The notes under the pieces were generated by a model, which worked only from the letters and a program-made list of their open reading frames with translations, did no database searches and was not told where the DNA came from. 64,000 nucleotides of DNA, from positions 97,170,132-97,234,131 of the forward strand of contig CM060174.1 in assembly GCA_030549775.1 (NCBI GenBank). The letters are read 5' to 3'. Origin of the DNA: Tamarix chinensis (lineage: Eukaryota; Streptophyta; Magnoliopsida; Caryophyllales; Tamaricaceae). The position numbers and the translations under genes are program-made. Below, piece by piece: positions 1-12,356 of this stretch (the first letter of the stretch is position 1; each line of letters begins with the position of its first letter).

Positions 1-290
1 ATGGTGAACCATTTGATTCCCTTACATCTAATTGTCATTGTATTATTGCCTCGGAAGATATGAATCAACTAAAGCCATTTGATAATGTATATTTAATTCC
101 CTTACACCTATTTGACATTGTATTATTGCCTTAAAAGAAACCAATTGGTTAAAGACCTTGTGACAATGTATGTTTGATTCCCTTACATATATTTGCCATT
201 GTATTATTACCTCATAAGATATGTATTGTCTAACGCTCATGTAACAATGTACATTTGATTCACTTACACATATCTCATAAGACCTATAAA
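1..290. repeat. ~80-bp tandem repeat, about 3.5 copies
   Basis: The motif TTTGATTCCCTTACA recurs with small changes near 12, 92, 173 and 254, a period of 80-81 bp. Each copy continues with a TTGNCATTGTATTATT-like block. The array runs off the left edge of the window, so its full extent is unknown. It lies directly upstream of the Harbinger-like pseudogene and may be a subterminal repeat of that element; that link is inference from position only. Confidence 0.75.
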
Positions 291-389
291 TAAATAAATA
301 GTTTTATTCCATATACACACACAACCTACCTTTCTCTAAAAACAAATGAAAATATATAATTACACTCCTCACATCTCCTCTCAACCAAC

Positions 390-1470
390 AATGTCAACTG
401 ATTCATCATCCGTTGACTCCACAACTCTTGAAGAGTTGTTATAAAAATTGAGTGGTTCAATCATAATAGAAGAAAATGATGAATCTACATCGAACTAGGT
501 CATAAAGAAGGCTATCAACGATTATACGATGATTATTTCTCCCATAATCTAACATATAATAAAACAAAAATTTTCCATAGATGTCGAATGAGAATATCAT
601 TATTCCTTCAAGTTATCGAAGCAATTACTAATCATTGTCCATATTTTCAAATGAAATATGATGCAATTGGTAGAAAAGAGCTTTCTCCGTTGAAGAAAAT
701 GCACTACAATGATATGCATGTTGGCATATGGAACACCTGCTTATTACATTGATGAATATGTGTGCATTGGAGAATCAACAACTCTCAATTATATAAGATA
801 TTTTGTCTAGGGTGTGAATGAATTATTTACTTCCCAATACTTAATAAAGCCCAATGACAATGATGTTCAACGCCTCCTTGAAATTGGTAAAAGACGTGGG
901 TTTCCTTATATGATGGAGAGTATTGAGTGCATGCATTGTGGGAATGGAATAATTATCCTGTGGCATGGAAAGGTTAATTTTATCATGGTAATCATGGTCT
1001 CTCAATAATCATGCCATTGGTTGTTAAATCTCAAGATCTTTGGATATGACAAGCATTTTTTATGTTCTAGATCAAATAACAATTTTAATATTCTTACTTG
1101 TTCAACAGTATTTAATAATAATTATGAAGGACTAGCGCTAAAAATTCATTATACAATGAACAATACATAATACCGCCTTAGATATTATTTAATAGATGGA
1201 ATATATCCACATTTCCCAACATTCATAAAAACCATACCACTTTCTCAATGAACAAAAAGAAAGTTATTTGCGGAGCATTAGGAATCTACTAGAAAATATG
1301 TTGAGCGAACATTTGAAGTGTTAAAAAGACATATTGCAACTGTTTATGATGCGTCACTCATTTGGTACATGGAGACAATGAAGCAAATAATTGATGCATG
1401 CATCATATTAGATATCATGATTGTGAGGATGAAAGTGATACAAATTCAAGTTAAATTCCTCTGAACATTT
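390..1470 (+). pseudogene. Decayed PIF/Harbinger (HARBI1/ALP1-like) nuclease transposase
   Basis: Reading across frames on the plus strand gives a broken copy of the plant PIF/Harbinger DDE nuclease. In order one sees an N-terminal EGHQRLYDDYF-like segment (about 505-545), FHRCRMRISLFLQVIEAI (570-620), GRKELSPLKK, a frameshift, then AYYIDEYVCIGESTTLNY (730-795). The clearest block is 814-960, matching the family pattern KPNDNDVQRLLEIGKRRGFP...SIECMH. After stops it resumes with YYLIDGIYPHFPTFIKTIPL (about 1180-1240) and ERTFEVLKRHIATV...IIDACIILDIMI (1300-1425). In active members this protein cuts and joins DNA together with a Myb-like partner. Here there are many stops and at least two frameshifts, and no Myb-like partner gene is visible nearby, so it is dead. 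An exapted ALP1-type gene is excluded by the stops. No convincing terminal inverted repeats were found. Confidence 0.85.
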
Positions 1471-3639
1471 TTTACTACTATAATAATGATGTAAGGAGTT
1501 TCACAAGTAACAAATTGTGCTTTGGCTCGCTAGTTTAGATCTTATTTGGTGAAACAAAACTAGCAATCTAAGACTAATAATTAAAGTATATGCTTAAATT
1601 GATTATATTTTATCAAATATTTGCACACACTGTATTTATTTATGCTTTTATACTATTGTTGTGCTAAACTATTAGTGGCTATAGTTAAGATAATATGATG
1701 TATTTATATTACCATTGTAATATTTATATAATATTAAAATGTATTTTGTTTGCTTTTTATATTTTAACTAATTATTAAATTCATATTATAAAATTATTTT
1801 TAAACTTATAATTAATTAAATTTTATTATATAAAATTATTAATTGATATTTCTAGATTAATATAAATCAAAGGTTAAATAGTATAAAGTGTAAATGATTG
1901 GTGAAATGATTGATAAAAGTAATTGAGTACTATAAATTCGATGCAGTTGATAAAGAGTAGATAATTAAATTTGAAATAGATTGATTAAAGTATAAGAGAT
2001 GAGAGAGAAAATAATTTAATAGTGTAATTAGGTGCCTCAAATTTGAGGATGGAATGTGAATGCTCTAAATTAGGATATTCACAAGAAAAAGAGAATGATT
2101 GAAGAAAGAAAGGTTAATGAGGATGTTCCAATTATCCCAATATCTTGCAATTTCCATATATGGGGAACAAAAACATAGCAGTGAAGAAACAAAAAAAAAA
2201 TTTATTTGGCTCCGTTCTTCATCGGAATATGAGTTGGGTGCTTTAGAGTTGATGCCATTATATTACAGCCTGAAATAATTAGCCAAAAGAAAGAAATTTG
2301 TTTGATTAATGGCTTATTTCAATTTTCTTATCAAAAATAATTATTTAAAATATATAATTATCTAACATAGTTATTTTTAATAAGTACTATTAAATAAGAG
2401 GTAATTTGATGCGTAAAACAAGCTTGATGACTTGCTTGCCTCTCTCCAAGTAGCTAGTCATTTTACATGTGATGTAAGACGAGAAATAAATTCATGATAT
2501 TAAATCAAATGTACACATAATATATGCATTACAAAGCCACAAAAATGGATTGGATGTATGCCTTCTTGAATCTCCGTAATTAAAGGTTTGTTTGAAGGTA
2601 CTTATCAAAAGTAATTAGTAAATATAATTACTTATATTAAAAGCTTTTTAGCCTTTTTTTAAAAAAAATATGTATTTATTTTTTATAAATAGCTTTAAGT
2701 AAGAGTTAAATTTATTTATTTTCACAAAATGCAAAGGCAATGGTTTGAAATGCATTTAAGACCGAAATGAAAGAGGTAACAGAAGATGAAAGACTAGAAT
2801 ATTGTCTGATTTGATATTATTTTTTAGGTGTCTTAATTTGTTGGCTCACACATAGTATACCCAAACCATGGTAATGTGTAAGTAAAGTGCTAATGTATAG
2901 CATATTGAACTAATAAAATGATCTTTTTAGCTTATGTGTTGCTCCATCCATTTTATAATAGATTATTTATAATATCTTAGCATATATATTAAGAAATATC
3001 AAAATTTAGAATGCATAGTGTACAAATTAACTAAAAAATCTATATTAAAATTTGAACAATTTAATTATGAAAGAATATATTAATAAGGTAGAAGAATGTA
3101 AATTATAAAATATAACAATAAATATTTATTAAAACTTAAAATGTAACTTATATTATAAAATAAATGAAAAATATATTAAACGGATGGAATGTTCGAGAAG
3201 AATGGACTTTCCTTTTTGCGTTTACTTGTGCTCTCCAAAACCCACTCGACAGCTTCCTTGTGTGTGGACCAAGTCCAGTTGAAAGTGTAGATAAAAGATT
3301 TTATCAAATTTGAAGACGAAGCATTTTAGTTAGGATGTGAGACATGAGATATTGGACATGTGACTAGTAATGGACTATGGCAAGTCCCTTATGGAATTAC
3401 CTCTTCGAAATTCTTCATAACTAAAGGGCTTTTAGTTGGTATTTGCTCTACTAGTTGGTACTGTAGACAAAATAGATGGAAATCAGACAGATGAATAATG
3501 ATGGAAAGCATAGTTTGAAATGGTTAAATGTCTAAATAACTAGTAGGTTATAACTCACTTTGTCATCAAAAGATGAAGAAAATTATTGCCCATTTCACCA
3601 ACGGATGTTTCATGTGAATGATAGACTTGTTAGGTTCCA
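1471..3639. other. AT-rich intergenic sequence, no gene seen
   Basis: Low-complexity AT-rich DNA with stops in every frame. Short stretches near 2310-2400 and 2590-2720 (ACTTATCAAAAGTAATTA and related) resemble ends of decayed MITEs, but paired termini and target duplications could not be shown. Confidence 0.6.
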
Positions 3640-3985
3640 AAAATTACAAACTGCATCGTAAATATATTTCCAATAAGTATACTAAAAACAATATTTTTAA
3701 ACAAAATACACATATGTCATAATATGACTTCACGTGTTTAAATAAAAACAAGTATTTTTTATGACAAGTACACATTTCTTCTAGGTGTATGATAGGAAAA
3801 AAACTATAATACTTTTATGAATTTCATAAACTTTATTATAAATGATAGTAAATATATATATATATTCTAACAAAATACATGCTTTTTAATTTATAATACA
3901 CACCTTTTAGTTTATAAAAGTTTAGTATACATATTCTAATATTTAAATGCACATATTTTAGGATATAAAATACATATCAACTATG
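3640..3985. repeat. Degenerate short-period repeat, left half
   Basis: Irregular copies of a motif like TACACAT-n-TTTTAGGATATAAA follow each other at roughly 25-35 bp. The same motif resumes at about 5038 after the LINE fragment, so this is the left part of one repeat field that the LINE entered. Confidence 0.55.
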
Positions 3986-3989
3986 TAGA

Positions 3990-5035
3990 AATTTCTTTTG
4001 GGGGAACACTGAAGGAAGAAATAAGTTGGTCTTTGTTAGTTGGGATAACATTTGTAGAAGCAAAAAATGTGGAGGATTGGACATTAAGGAAGCTCTCAGC
4101 CGAAACAAATCCTTCACCCTCAAATGGATTTGGAGGTTGGAAAACAGGCACTCTTCCCTTTAGACTGACTGGGTACGCCACTACTATCTCAAAGAGAAGG
4201 ATATATGGAATACTCAAAAAAACATGCTGATTCCTGGGGCTGGAAACAGATTCTCAATGTAAGAACTTGGCTCATCAATAAGGCTGGGGGGCATTACTAC
4301 TGCAAAGCTGTTACTCCAAAAGTGTACAATTGGTGGTAATCTAAAAGCTACTTCAGTTTATAACTAGATCAAGGGTAACCATCAAGGCACTTATTATGCA
4401 AAATCTCTCTGGGATAAGAGTGCCATCCCCAAGCACCAAGTCATTTCCTGGTTAGCCTATCAAAGGATCCTCCCAACCATTGACAATTTGTCATCCAGAG
4501 GCATATCCATCATTAATATATGTGAGCTTTGCAAATGCAATGCTGAATCCCACACACATCTTTTTTTTAATGCCTTTTATCTACTGAAATATGGCAACGC
4601 ATTCTAAAATGGATGGGGATTACTAGAAAAGGTAGATGTTTAAACAAGGAACTCAAATGGATGCACAAACATAACAGGGGGGAAGCATTGGAGAAAGAAA
4701 TGGCTTAGAGCCTCTATTTGTGCTACTGTTTATGAAATATGGTCTGAAAGAAATCTCATAATCTTCTCCAACAAATCCCGGTTTGTCTCTCAAATTGTCC
4801 ACTCAATCCAATTCAACACCTCCTACAAAGTTCTCACCTCTTGTCCAAAGGATCAAAAAAGCCTGTATCAAGCAATATTGAATTAGCTTGGATTTACTAC
4901 CTTGTAAATTCTAGCTTAAATTTCCCTTCCTTGTCTTGTTTTGGGGTGTATCCTCATGCCTTAGCATGATATGTAATTTTTTATTCCTTCCCCAATATGG
5001 ATGAATAACAAGTATCAACTAACTTTCTCCAAAAA
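3990..5035 (+). mobile_element. 5'-truncated LINE fragment (RT C-terminal linker and zf-RVT)
   Basis: The plus strand, read with frameshifts, gives plant LINE ORF2 C-terminal sequence. A block near 4110-4220 reads LKWIWRLENRHSSL followed by DWVRHYYLKEKDIW, the usual tryptophan-rich linker after the reverse transcriptase. The segment 4400-4570 reads LWDKSAIPKHQVISWLAYQR and then ICELCKCNAESHTHLFF, the zinc-binding zf-RVT domain with a CxxC pair and a following His. The 5' two thirds (endonuclease, RT catalytic core) are absent, as is usual for a truncated LINE insertion. The 3' end is placed near the short A-rich run at about 5028-5036. It sits inside a degenerate repeat that continues on both sides. 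Stops and frameshifts show that it is inactive. Confidence 0.8.
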
Positions 5036-5037
5036 TA

Positions 5038-5650
5038 TATATATATCATCTTAAATAATAATATTCATATGTTCTAAAATATAAACACACGTCATCTAAG
5101 GAAATAACATACATCTTTTGAAATATAAACATATATTTTTTCATCATAATAATACGCATCATCGTCCAAATATATAGTTACACATATTATATTACTATAT
5201 TACACATGTTTCAGGATATAAATACACATCATTTAGAATAATAATACACATTATGAAACAAGACCACATATACTACATGATAAAAATACACATTCTTTAG
5301 GATCAATATGCACATATTCTAAGACAATAGTACAATTTGTTTATTTATTTATGAATGCATATTTTTTGATAAAAGAATATACCTCTTTTAGAATATAATT
5401 GTACATCTCCACAAACAAATATACACACTTCCCATTATTTATATTAATGGAAGAGGAAAATAGTGAATTACACATGTAAAAACTATACATCTTTCAATAC
5501 TAAATTACATATCTTGTAGGGGGGATACACAATGTTAAGGATAGTAATACACATATTCTAGGATAATAATATACATAGTTAAGTAAAATATTAATTTTTC
5601 ATACATGAAATGCACATTCTTCGATATAAAAAATAAATTATTTAGAATAT
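5038..5650. repeat. Degenerate short-period repeat, right half
   Basis: Same TACACAT...TTTTAGGATAATAA-type motif as 3640-3985, repeated irregularly about twenty times. AT-rich, no coding potential. Confidence 0.6.
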
Positions 5651-6175
5651 GACACGTTTATAAGAACTAAATTTTACATTCTTCATTTTCCTCTATGGAT
5701 TTGCATATAAATTAAGATACCATGACAAAAAAATGAATTAAAAAAATTTCATAATGGATCAAACCTTGTAATATGCCAATGCATCAAACCCCTCCATTCC
5801 TATTGCTATTTTGAAATGGAAGTGCACTCAATTTCAAATAATATAACAAATAATTAAGAATATGTCAGCCCATCATATCTTGATCATTTTGCACATCATA
5901 AACAATTGCCGTCCATTTTTATAAATAAGAAGTTATGCATGCCAATGCACTCCATTTTCAAAGAGACTTAATATTGGTTATAATCCCGCTACTTCTAGTA
6001 AGCGCCTCAAACTTCTCCTCTCCATCTCCATCTCCATCTTCATACTAATTGTTAGAAGTGGACACAAATTGGGTCAATCCAACATTTCAAGTCGGACTAA
6101 TAAAATAGGATCCAAGATGTGGGCCATATTTTTTTAGAAAAGAAACAAACATCGGGTCATGTTGAAATCAAACTA
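5640..6175. repeat. Dispersed direct repeat, copy A (~0.5 kb)
   Basis: Collinear with 7215-7705. Shared landmarks in the same order are AACTAAATTTTACATTCTTC, GATACCATGA, GGATCAAAC, AATGGAAGTGCACTC, AGAAGTGGACACAAATT and AATAGGATCC...TGTGGGCCATATTTT. The copies differ at many sites and have small indels, so the duplication is old. Family unknown. Confidence 0.8.
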
Positions 6176-7214
6176 AACTTAACAACTAGAAAATAGACGT
6201 CCAATCCTAACTTATACACTCAGATACCTATTTGTGGGCACGAGGTTTCTCTTTAAACTCAATTCTCTCAATTTATATGTCATATTTTATTTTATTTCGA
6301 ATTATTATTTCAATGATGCTGAGATCCACGAAAAAAAACGTCGAGTCTAAAAGACCACAATAGTCACAACAATTCAAAGCCATCTAGGCCAAGGGTTCAT
6401 CATTTCGTCATAACCCAAACAGTTAACTAACTATAATATCAATTCAATCTCATTTTAATCCTTTTTTACCCTATCTATTCAAAATGTCATATAGAGAGTC
6501 TACTACAATGCTAAGTCAAACATAATGTTGATAGAATCCAACTAAAATGAAGATAATATGAATGGTAAAGGCACATAGTCAAAAGTCAAACCTATAGTGA
6601 ACCCATATGATCTACCCTTAAAAAATCCAACATTATAGTCCCAAACGACATGTTCACTAGTCCTACAAGCCGACGGACAATTTCAAAAAGTAAAAAAAAA
6701 TGAAAATAGGTTGATAAGTAGACTAGTGGGGAAGGAATTATCGATAAGAAAATGTATAAACAAAGTCAAAATCACAATTCATAACATGCAAATCAAAGCA
6801 TGATACTCATTCTAACAAGCTTACCATGATTACATTATAAATTATACCATCTTACCTAGATCCAATGCTAGGAAAAACACAAAGATATGACTCCTCTAAG
6901 GCAATCTCAAATGCCACTTGGATTACCTTCAAAAATATCAAAGCACAAAATTCAGAAGCAAATAATACAATCATACATAAAATAAGAAATCAAAAATAAG
7001 AAATTTATAAGGGATGAAAAAAACTACACTTTGAAAATAGAGAGGAACGTGGAGATAAAAAATAAGATAATCTAAATAATTATTCTAGAGTCTAACATCT
7101 TTTACTTAATTTAAAATAAATAGAGGCTATACTAAAATGTTGTATAAAATAGGATCCGAAATGTGGGCCATATTTTCTAAAAAAACAAACGTCCGGGTCA
7201 GTTTGGATTTATTG
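6176..7214. other. Spacer between the two direct-repeat copies
   Basis: About 1 kb without an open frame. An extra partial copy of the repeat end (AATAGGATCC...TGTGGGCCATATTTT and CCGGGTCA) lies at 7148-7200, so the block between the repeats also ends in repeat sequence. No reverse transcriptase, gag or transposase motif was seen, and the element class is not identified. Confidence 0.5.
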
Positions 7215-7705
7215 ATTTCAAATAATATAATAATGACATATTTATGAGAACTAAATTTTACATTCTTCATTTTCCCCAAGGGTGTACACATAAATCAGGA
7301 TACCATGATAGAAAATGAATTATGGAAATTTCATCATGGATCAAACATTGTAATATGTCAATGCATCAAACCCCATCCATTCATGTTGCTATTTCAAAAT
7401 GGAAGTGCACTCGATTTCAAATAATATCATAGGCGATCGAGAATATGTCAGGGAATCATAAACAATTGCCATCCATTTTTATAAATAGGAATTTGTGCAT
7501 GCCAGTGCACCTCCATTTTTAGACAAACTCAATATTGGTTATAATCCCACTACTTCTAGTAAGTTCCTCAAATTCTCCTCTCTATCTCGATCTTCATACT
7601 AGTTGTTAGAAGTGGACACAAATTTGGTCAATCCAAAATTTTGTATCGGACTAATAAAATAGGATCCGGGGTGTGGGCCATATTTTTCTTAACATTTTTC
7701 TAGTT
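7215..7705. repeat. Dispersed direct repeat, copy B (~0.5 kb)
   Basis: Second copy of the unit described at 5640-6175, same orientation, starting near a copy of the AACTAAATTTTACATTCTTC landmark and ending in AATAGGATCC...GTGTGGGCCATATTTTTC. Confidence 0.8.
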
Positions 7706-8879
7706 GTCAGTTCTAGTCCGATTTCAACCCATTTTTAAGTTTTTTCAACAAAGTTGGATTAATTAGGGTTAAAAAAAGTTAGTTTTAAAACTAGGTCAAA
7801 ATAAGATTGATCTGGGATTAAACCAATTTTTATGTTTCAAATCTGGATGTGGAAGATTTTAAAATCGATCCAAATTTTAGGCTATATTTTAATAAAAAAT
7901 GAGTCTCTGGTCAAAATTTGTCCTTGTGCGCACTCTTACCACCTTCAAAATGCTTTTCTGATGAGTTGGGGAAGTCAGTGTCTCAATTTTGAGTCAATGT
8001 CAACATTAATTGACACAATCGATGATAGTACAAGCTAATATTAGGACGATGGTAGCCACTGTCTTCCTTTTTGTATAATTAGCCAATGATGTCAATATAT
8101 GCACCACATACGTATCCATAATGTAAAAATTGAAACTCGTAGTATTTGTATAGTTAGATAAGTTTTTTTTTGGAGTTTAAATAACCTTGTTTTAATATTA
8201 ACATTGAAAAAAAATGGTTTGAGGCCAATAGATCTAATGGCAGGGGGTCATTCATGTTCTAAGATGGGGAAAAAGGCATAACACTTTGGTAGCACTGATT
8301 CCATAAGAAAAATTAGGCGGTAGCATTCTCAAAACGTAATTGAATATTAGAAAAAATGTGATTATTAATTAATAATAAATGTAAAATTATTATTATTATA
8401 AATGAAGTATGTGGGTATAGATTGAAATTAAGAACCACTGATGTAGAAGTTAAATTGTGTTGGTTATTTAAGTGGTTATATAATACATTTTTGTAACAAA
8501 AAGTAATATAGAAATAATTTTAGAGTAGCTTTTGTAATAATTTCATAGGATTTTTTAGCTTTAAATCTTATTTGTTACTAACTTTTAAAACATTTTAATT
8601 AGACCATGCAATTTTTAATTTTAAATATTGCTAGTTTTTACCTGTAAACATATTTTTATGACCATCGGTTGGTAATACGAATAAACGCTGATGACCCAAA
8701 AAAGTTATAGTGCGCAACATGTTGCATTATCTAGCACCATACAACAGGTGTCATAGTACTTTTTTTTTATAAAAAATAACTTTTAATCTATTTATTTTAA
8801 TTTAGGATTATTAAAAAACCATATCATATTGTTTATATTTTTTTCACAAATAGAGATCCATATTAATATGTTTTTTACT
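7706..8879. other. AT-rich intergenic sequence, no gene seen
   Basis: No recognisable coding segment. A small palindrome, GCAACATGTTGC, lies near 8715. A run of open codons at 7832-8038 has no recognisable domain and a composition like its surroundings. Confidence 0.5.
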
Positions 8880-9235
8880 AAGAAAATGATAAAAAAAATT
8901 AGTACATTAGAAGTGAAAGATTAGTTTTAAGTAGAACAATGATGAAAAATATCTTACCGATGAAAATCACTACATTAATAGTAAAATATTAGTTTTAAGT
9001 AGAAGAATAGGGAAATATCAAATCGCTGGTGAAAAATCAACACATTAGAGGTGAAAGATTAGTATATTAAAGGTAAAATATCAATACATTAGTAGTAAAA
9101 GATCAATCTTAAGTAGCATAGTAATGGTAAAAATCAAAATTTAAGTAGCATAGTAATGATAAACGATGAAAGATTAATACATTAATGATGAAAGATCAAT
9201 TTGTTGGTAAAAAATTAGTATATTAATATAGAAAT
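8880..9235. repeat. Degenerate tandem repeat (GTGAAAGATTAGT / AGTAGAA motif)
   Basis: Variants of GTGAAAGATTAGTTTTAAGT, AGTAGCATAGTAATG and ATCAATACATTA alternate irregularly about eight to ten times with a period near 35-45 bp. Non-coding. Confidence 0.6.
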
Positions 9236-9737
9236 GTAAAAGACGAAAGACAAAGACCTAGGTTTTCTATATGATTGTGCACATTGATTCACTCTTCTCC
9301 TCCTCCTTTGATCCTCTTTATGTTCCTTCAACGTAATCTGCTTCTCCTCTATCCTCCCCTAAATATGTTCATGGTGAGAAAAAATAGCAAAGAGTGATAT
9401 CTTCTCCAAGCTAATTCGTGCCTCAAGTTATGGGCGTGGAACAACACAGGAATTTACCCATAAAAGAGGAGATAATGGGTGTAGACATGCTGGGAAAGGG
9501 GACTCCTTCAAAGATGCCTCCTCCTCATGGCTAGAATGCCTCATCACAACCCAAGTTTATTTTGGTTAGGAACTTAGCTGCTGGAATGATCACACAAACC
9601 CCCGGTGGGGGTGGAACTGGTCCGCCTTGAGCCAAGAACAAGTTTTAACTTGTTTCCTTAATTTAACTCCCCATCATCTATATATAAATGTAGATGACCA
9701 CTTTTCTATTTTGGAATGTCAGAGGTGTTGTAATACA

Positions 9738-9765
9738 TCTTCTTCTTCTTCTTCTTCTTCTTCTT
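9738..9765. repeat. (TCT)n microsatellite inside the LINE endonuclease
   Basis: About nine TCT units interrupt the endonuclease just after the NVRGV motif. The frame before and after differs, so this expansion came after, or contributed to, loss of the reading frame. Confidence 0.9.
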
Positions 9766-11504
9766 TTGTAGTTTTAAAGATTTATGCGGGCAATTCAAGA
9801 CTTCCCTTATTGACTTATTATACTTGTGGAAACCCGTATTAGTGGTGAGCAATCTGAGGATACTAATCGAGAATTAGATTTTAAAGGTAATGTAATAGTT
9901 GAGGCGGTTAGTTTTATGGGAGGTGTTTGGCTCCTATCGGATGATTATTGTATTCAAGTCTAGTGTTAGATACCTCTAGGCAGTATGTAATTCCTATTTA
10001 CAACACTATATGTTTTACTCCTTACATCCTTACGTGAGCTTTTCTAGGAGAGGAAATGTATTACTGAGTCAGTTCACATGTTGTGGCTAAATGGTAGTGA
10101 TTTCAACGATGTTAGCTTGTTGGATGAAAGAAGTGGAGTTAATAATTGTAAACTTAGTAGATGTAGCTGTTTTAATGAGAATTTACATTAGTGTCAACTC
10201 CAAGACTTGGGGTTTTCTGATCCTAAATTCATATGGCATAGAACAACCGGTGGATAGCATATTATCTTACGAATATATAGAGTATTGGCTTTCGAAGATT
10301 AGCGTGAGGTGTTCCCCTAGTGCTTTTGTCTCTCACTTGGTGCATACTCATGGGGATCACCACCCTATTCTTCTAAGTTTCAAAGATTCAATCCCCCGCC
10401 CACAAAACAAAAGATTCAAATTTGAAGCAGCATAACTTACAGATAATTAAATCCACCCTATTATTGCCTAGGAAGTTATGGTTGCCATGAGAAGAAGAAG
10501 GGACGGCAAGGGTTTTATGACTCTCAAGATTAACCTTGAGAAGGCATGTTATTGCCTTTCATGGACTTTTATTCAGGATACTCTTAATTATTTTGGTCTA
10601 CCCGAGTTTGTAAGGAGATTGATTATGTGGTGCATTACGTCCCCTTCTATTTGGGTCTTTTAGAATAATGAAGTTATTGAACTGTTTTCTCCCGAATGGG
10701 GCATTCGGAAAGGTGATCCCATATCTCTGTATAATTTTATTATGTTCATGGAGAGGTTTTCCCATCTAATCTAAGATAAGGTAGTGATGGGTGCTTGGAA
10801 GCCATTCCCTTTGACTCAAGATGGAGTAAGGTTGTCTTACTTATTTTTTGCCAATGATTTATTGTTATTTGATCAAGAGTTCATAGAGAAAATCCATACT
10901 ACTATGGAAGTTCTAGAAAACTTTAGTATGCCTTCAGGTCTTAGAGTCAACCTAGAAAAATACACGATTACTTTCTCGGCTAATGTTCCCAGTCACATTG
11001 TAAGATATATTACAGGTAGTATAACCAATCCTATGACTTCGTATTAGGGGAGGTATCTTGGGGTAGAGATTTATAATGGGTGTATCAATAAGGAAATTTT
11101 CTTAAGGGTTGGGAATAAACTTTTCTACTAGAGACCTCACTACTTCTCTTTGGCATGGTGTTGCACTCTCATTCACTTAGTCTTATCTCCTATTCCTTCG
11201 TATATGATGTAAACATATATCATCCCTTCTGCGGTTATTGGTATTCTAGATAGGCTTAATTGTATCTTTCTATAGGGTATCTTGAGTAATAATAGAAGAT
11301 ATCACCTTCTTCATTGGTATACGGTTTATCTAGCAAAAGAAAGGGAAATACTTTTGTTAAGTCGGCATGGGAGATCTTACAAGGCTATCAAAAAATTCTC
11401 TCTAGAAAAAATTAGAGGAATTCAACTTCCATTATCCATGCTCGTGTAACCTTCCTCTTGCTCTCCTATATGGAGAAATTTTTTAAGTATGTTGACATAC
11501 TTTG

Positions 11505-11690
11505 TCAGGGAGTTAAATTGATTGGTTTTAATGAGAGTACGGTGAAGCTTCAGACGGATAGGTAGGTTAGTAATAGGCCTTTGGAAATGTTTGTTAAATT
11601 AATTGTTTTTAATGAGCATACAATGAAGTTTTGGAGGATTAAGTGGGTTACTAATAGGCCTTTATTTTTTTTTCTTCTATAACAGTGCAC
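11505..11690. repeat. Two-copy tandem duplication (~88 bp) within the LINE linker
   Basis: A segment with GTTAAATTGATTGGTTTTAA and TTAGTAATAGGCCTTT is followed by a diverged second copy with GTTAAATTAATTGTTTTTAA and TTACTAATAGGCCTTT. Both encode the same linker motif (VKLI.FNE...V(S/T)NRPL), so a piece of the dead ORF2 was duplicated in place. Confidence 0.75.
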
Positions 11691-12356
11691 AAAATTAATT
11701 TGAAAATTTTAGTTGATGATTTTATCCTATCAAAAGGTGGTTGGAATTAGTTTTTGTTTCAATATATATAGGCATCAGGGATTATTGTAGAAATGGCAAG
11801 TGTGCTTATTTCGAGGAGGTTTATTGATCATGTTACCCCAATTTGGGGTATTTTAAGTGATGAAAAATTTTCGGTCACATCATCTTACTCTTTGAATGAT
11901 GACACTAGGCATCGAAGTGATTCAAAATGGAAAATTTATGTAAATTAAAGGATTAGCAAAGATTTAGAACTTTTGGTTGGTTTGCATTGCATGATGCTCT
12001 TCTTACCAATGTTAAGCGTAAGCATGGGCATATCGCCAAGGATGCTAGTTGTGATTATTATAGGGTGGATGAAAACCTTCTCTATATGCTCCATGATTGT
12101 ATGTTTAATAAAGAGTTTTGGTCTCATGTTCTTGTTGATCAACCTTCCACAAGTTTCTTTAACCCGGACTTTCATGATTGGCTTATGTCTAACTTTTCTC
12201 AAGGTAAGGTTATTCAACCTGGCCATCCCTTTTGGGCTACAACTTTTGCTCTTTGTAGTTGGAATCTCTAGCAAGTAAAGAATCAATGCATCTTTTGTCG
12301 GAAAAATGCTTTCTTGTAACTAGTTTGGCAAAAGCTATCAAGAGAATGGCTAATAA

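Larger units (their letters stand above)
9270..12356 (+). pseudogene. LINE (L1-like) retrotransposon, ORF2 endonuclease-RT-zf-RVT, decayed
   Basis: ORF2 appears to start at the ATG at 9694, reading MTTFLFWNVRGV, the signature start of a plant LINE apurinic-type endonuclease. The domain continues with ILVETRISGEQSEDTN (about 9815-9865), FMGGVWLLSDD and DFNDVSLLDERSG (10100-10140). The reverse transcriptase begins near 10475 (DGKGFMTLKINLEKACY). It contains WGIRKGDPIS and the catalytic box FANDLLLFD (about 10848-10875), where FADD has become FAND. The post-RT part GRYLGVEIYNG follows at 11045, and a linker with VSNRPL and GGWNXFLF. The zf-RVT domain is at 11970-12290 (HDALLTNVKRKHG...FNKEFWSHVLV). 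There are many stops and frameshifts and a CTT microsatellite inside the endonuclease. 9270-9690 may hold ORF1 or leader sequence but shows no clear domain. The RNase H part appears displaced to 14437-18029. Confidence 0.88.

Noticed and set aside
11945..12286. A 113-codon open frame on the minus strand opposite the LINE
   Set aside because: It is the antisense shadow of the plus-strand zf-RVT domain at 11970-12290, which has clear family motifs.
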